This document shows, in pieces, positions 29,651 through 31,551 of a stretch of 31,551 bases of DNA (positions within the stretch are counted from its first letter, which is position 1; the number at the start of each line of letters is the position of its first letter). Both the position numbers and the translations under genes were made by a program. This DNA comes from Nemertoderma westbladi. Lineage: Eukaryota > Xenacoelomorpha > Nemertodermatida > Nemertodermatidae. The DNA lies in assembly GCA_032718475.1 (NCBI GenBank), contig JAUCBJ010005171.1, positions 1-31,551 of the forward strand. Reading direction: 5' to 3'. The notes under the pieces are model-generated. The model ran no database searches. It saw nothing but the letters and a program-made list of their open reading frames with translations, and was not told where the DNA came from.

Positions 29651-30420
29651 CCGCGAACACGTACCCATCACCAAAAAGTACAAGTTTGCGATGTCCAGTG
29701 CTGTTTTAATTGATTCCATCGGATTCAGGACCCTCATAAACCCGTATAACGCAATAAACAAGATGATACTATCTACTGATCAATTTGCTTATTTTCCAAA
29801 ATTTGGTGCTGGCACAACAATTTTCACCCACCGGCGAAAAATACAAGTTTGAAAACTCTCATGAAATTTTTACTGATTCCATTGAATTCAGAACCCTCAC
29901 AAACCCGTATAACGCAAGAAACAAGGTGACACAATCAATTTATATATTTGATGGTTTTCAAAATTTGGTGCTAGCACCACATTTTGCACCCACTTCCGAA
30001 AAATACAAGTTTGAGATGCCTAGATCGAAAATTATATATTCCATTCAATTCAGAATAGCCATAAACCTCTAAAACGCAAGAAATAAATTGTCACAAACAA
30101 TTTTATCAATTGAATGGATTTTCAAAATTTTGTGCTAGCACCAAAATTTGCACCCACCACCGAAAAATACAAGTTTGATACGCGTGGTGCAACTCGTATA
30201 TATTTCATCGAAACCAGAACCCCAAAAAACCCCAATTGCGTAAAAAACAAGTTTCACACAATCAATTTACAAAATTGACATATTTTAAAATTTGGTGCTG
30301 GCACCAAAAATTGGCACCCGCCGAAAAAACAAGTTTGAAATTTCTAAATCAATTTATATGAATTCCATCCAATTTCTAACACCAAAAAACCGGTGTAAAT
30401 CAATAAAAGAGATGTTAGAA
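29640..30420 (+). repeat. 163-bp-period satellite
   Basis: At least four diverged tandem units. The landmark ATTTGGTGCT (or ATTTTGTGCT) falls at 29801, 29963, 30127 and 30290, giving spacings of 162, 164 and 163, with a partial unit before. Each unit has a near-palindrome GGTGCTAGCACC (or GGTGCTGGCACC), then GCACCCACC..CGAAAAATACAAGTTTGA, and an AGAACCC..AAACCC..AACGCAA stretch. It is adjacent to the BEL/Pao 3' end. It is unclear whether it belongs to the element or the host. Confidence 0.85.
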
Positions 30421-31284
30421 TTCATATTTAATGAAATGTAATTTTCAAAAAACGTCTCAAAAAAAGTGCCAAAAGTAGGGTTAAAAAATGGTGCTATAAC
30501 TCGAAAACTACCCAATATTTTTGAATGACATGGTGACATACTGGATATATTGGATATACTGGAAATACATAGTAAAATGTATGGCGAATGGACATATTGA
30601 GTAATAATCGACATAGAAAGTTGCGTGCCCAGGTCACCGGCGGACACATATTAAGTTCGGTTATTATTTTTTGGTCATTATTGTTTTTGGTGTATACTGT
30701 ACGTTTTTGGACCCCAATTATATTCGCATTTCTACCTTTCGGACAGAAAATAAAAATTATTATTTACGTTCTTCCTGTTTGAATATTATTGTTAGTATTA
30801 TAAAGAGGCCTCATTTTTCCACACAGTCAGACAGTTGACCACTACCGGTAACTCCATTTTTCATTTTTGTGCTTACTCCTGTGCTAGAAGTTTTTAGTTA
30901 TTAGTTTCTTAGTCAGTAGATAGATTCTGAACCGCCACTGATGTGAAGGCCTGTTTAGTATATATAATACAGTATTATTATAATATACATTGGTTGAAAT
31001 ATTTGGCTATAATACTACTTTGATCACCTGAAAAAGATCGCAACCACCCCCCCCCCCCCCCCACCCCCCCTACTGTAACTTAATACTGAGAAATAATGTC
31101 ACACGCCATGTAAAGTTATAAAATATGTCGCCCTGGCGATTTGGTAGTGCGAAATTAATTCCTCACAAATATACAAAATAATATTAGTACTGTGTAGCCT
31201 ACTTATTAATTAATACCTTGCATACTGTAATTGTCATGAATACCACTCCAATTTTAATTATTGAATTCAACCGGGATCTAACAC
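30421..31284. other. AT-rich region, nothing coding seen
   Basis: Contains a poly-C tract (31047-31062, then 7 C at 31064-31070). No gene supported. Confidence 0.35.
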
Positions 31285-31551
31285 ATCTAGGAATTTATTT
31301 TTATCTTTTGCCGAAACGCAACTTTTTTGCCGAATCGCGACTGTTCCCGAAATGCAACTTTTTCCCGAAACCCAACTTTTTTGCCGAACTGCAACTTTTT
31401 TGCCGAATCGCGACTGTTGCCGAAACGCAACTTTTTGCCGAAACGCAACTTTTTTTTTGCCGAGTCGCGACTTTTTGCCGAATCGCGACTTTTTTTTGCC
31501 GAAACGCATCTTTTTTTGCCGAAACGCAACTTTTTTGCCGACTCGCGACTG
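31285..31551. repeat. GCCGAAACGCAACTTTTT minisatellite at right edge
   Basis: Tandem units of about 18-21 bases in two main forms, GCCGAAACGCAACTTTTT and GCCGAATCGCGACTTTTT, mixed irregularly with variable T-run lengths. The array continues beyond the window. Open frames on the minus strand (RFGKK, DSAK units) are repeat artefacts. Confidence 0.9.

Noticed and set aside
31267-31529. Minus-strand RFGKK/DSAK open frames
   Set aside because: Repeat artefacts of the GCCGAAACGCAAC array.

Overview
The window is animal nuclear DNA. It holds spliced genes with GT-AG introns, a BTB/WD-repeat KCTD3-type gene, the SWR1/TIP60 chromatin subunit VPS72/YL1, a piggyBac transposon, a BEL/Pao retroelement, a LINE remnant and many satellites. 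There are no bacterial features. The background is AT-rich with GC-richer exons. The abundance of TAGGCCTA and GTACCGGTAC-type words, BEL/Pao and piggyBac fits a marine invertebrate, possibly a deuterostome such as an echinoderm. That placement is a guess, because nothing here fixes the species.

Layout, left to right. VPS72 (minus strand, two exons, 188-2310) carries a LINE fragment in its intron and an in-frame 21-bp repeat in its second exon. Its reading frame is broken by about four apparent single-base losses. Positions 2570-8100 are repeat-rich: a 68-80-bp satellite bracketed by inverted CCCACC minisatellites, a poly-G-headed dispersed repeat, a dispersed repeat starting with a GCGCC hairpin, and a 1.2-kb array of 21-bp units built on the palindrome CTCGGGATCCCGAG. 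KCTD3 follows on the plus strand (8458-9621 joined to 12148-12786, about 600 residues). Its single intron begins with about 33 tandem copies of its own exon-intron junction and also holds a tRNA-derived SINE-like copy in reverse.

From 12.8 to 19.3 kb lie a second poly-G-headed repeat and a nested transposon region. Outer inverted ends (14331 and 19290) enclose an intact-looking piggyBac element (14881-17527, TTAA on both sides) and a second, inverted block of the 68-bp satellite. An unrecognised minus-strand gene follows, with two exons found (20591-19659 and 19514-19353). It is head-to-head, 574 bp away, with a BEL/Pao Gag-Pol (21166-28051) that has two frame breaks. A probable 3' LTR starts near 29195, but no 5' LTR is visible. 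The right end holds a 163-bp-period satellite, AT-rich sequence and a GCCGAAACGCAAC array running off the edge.

The genes do not form an operon or an evident pathway. VPS72 acts in H2A.Z deposition, KCTD3 is a BTB/WD adaptor, and the rest is mobile DNA plus one unknown, probably nuclear, basic protein. The most interesting observation is the KCTD3 intron array, which looks born from the gene's own 5' splice site. All annotation is by eye, with no database search.
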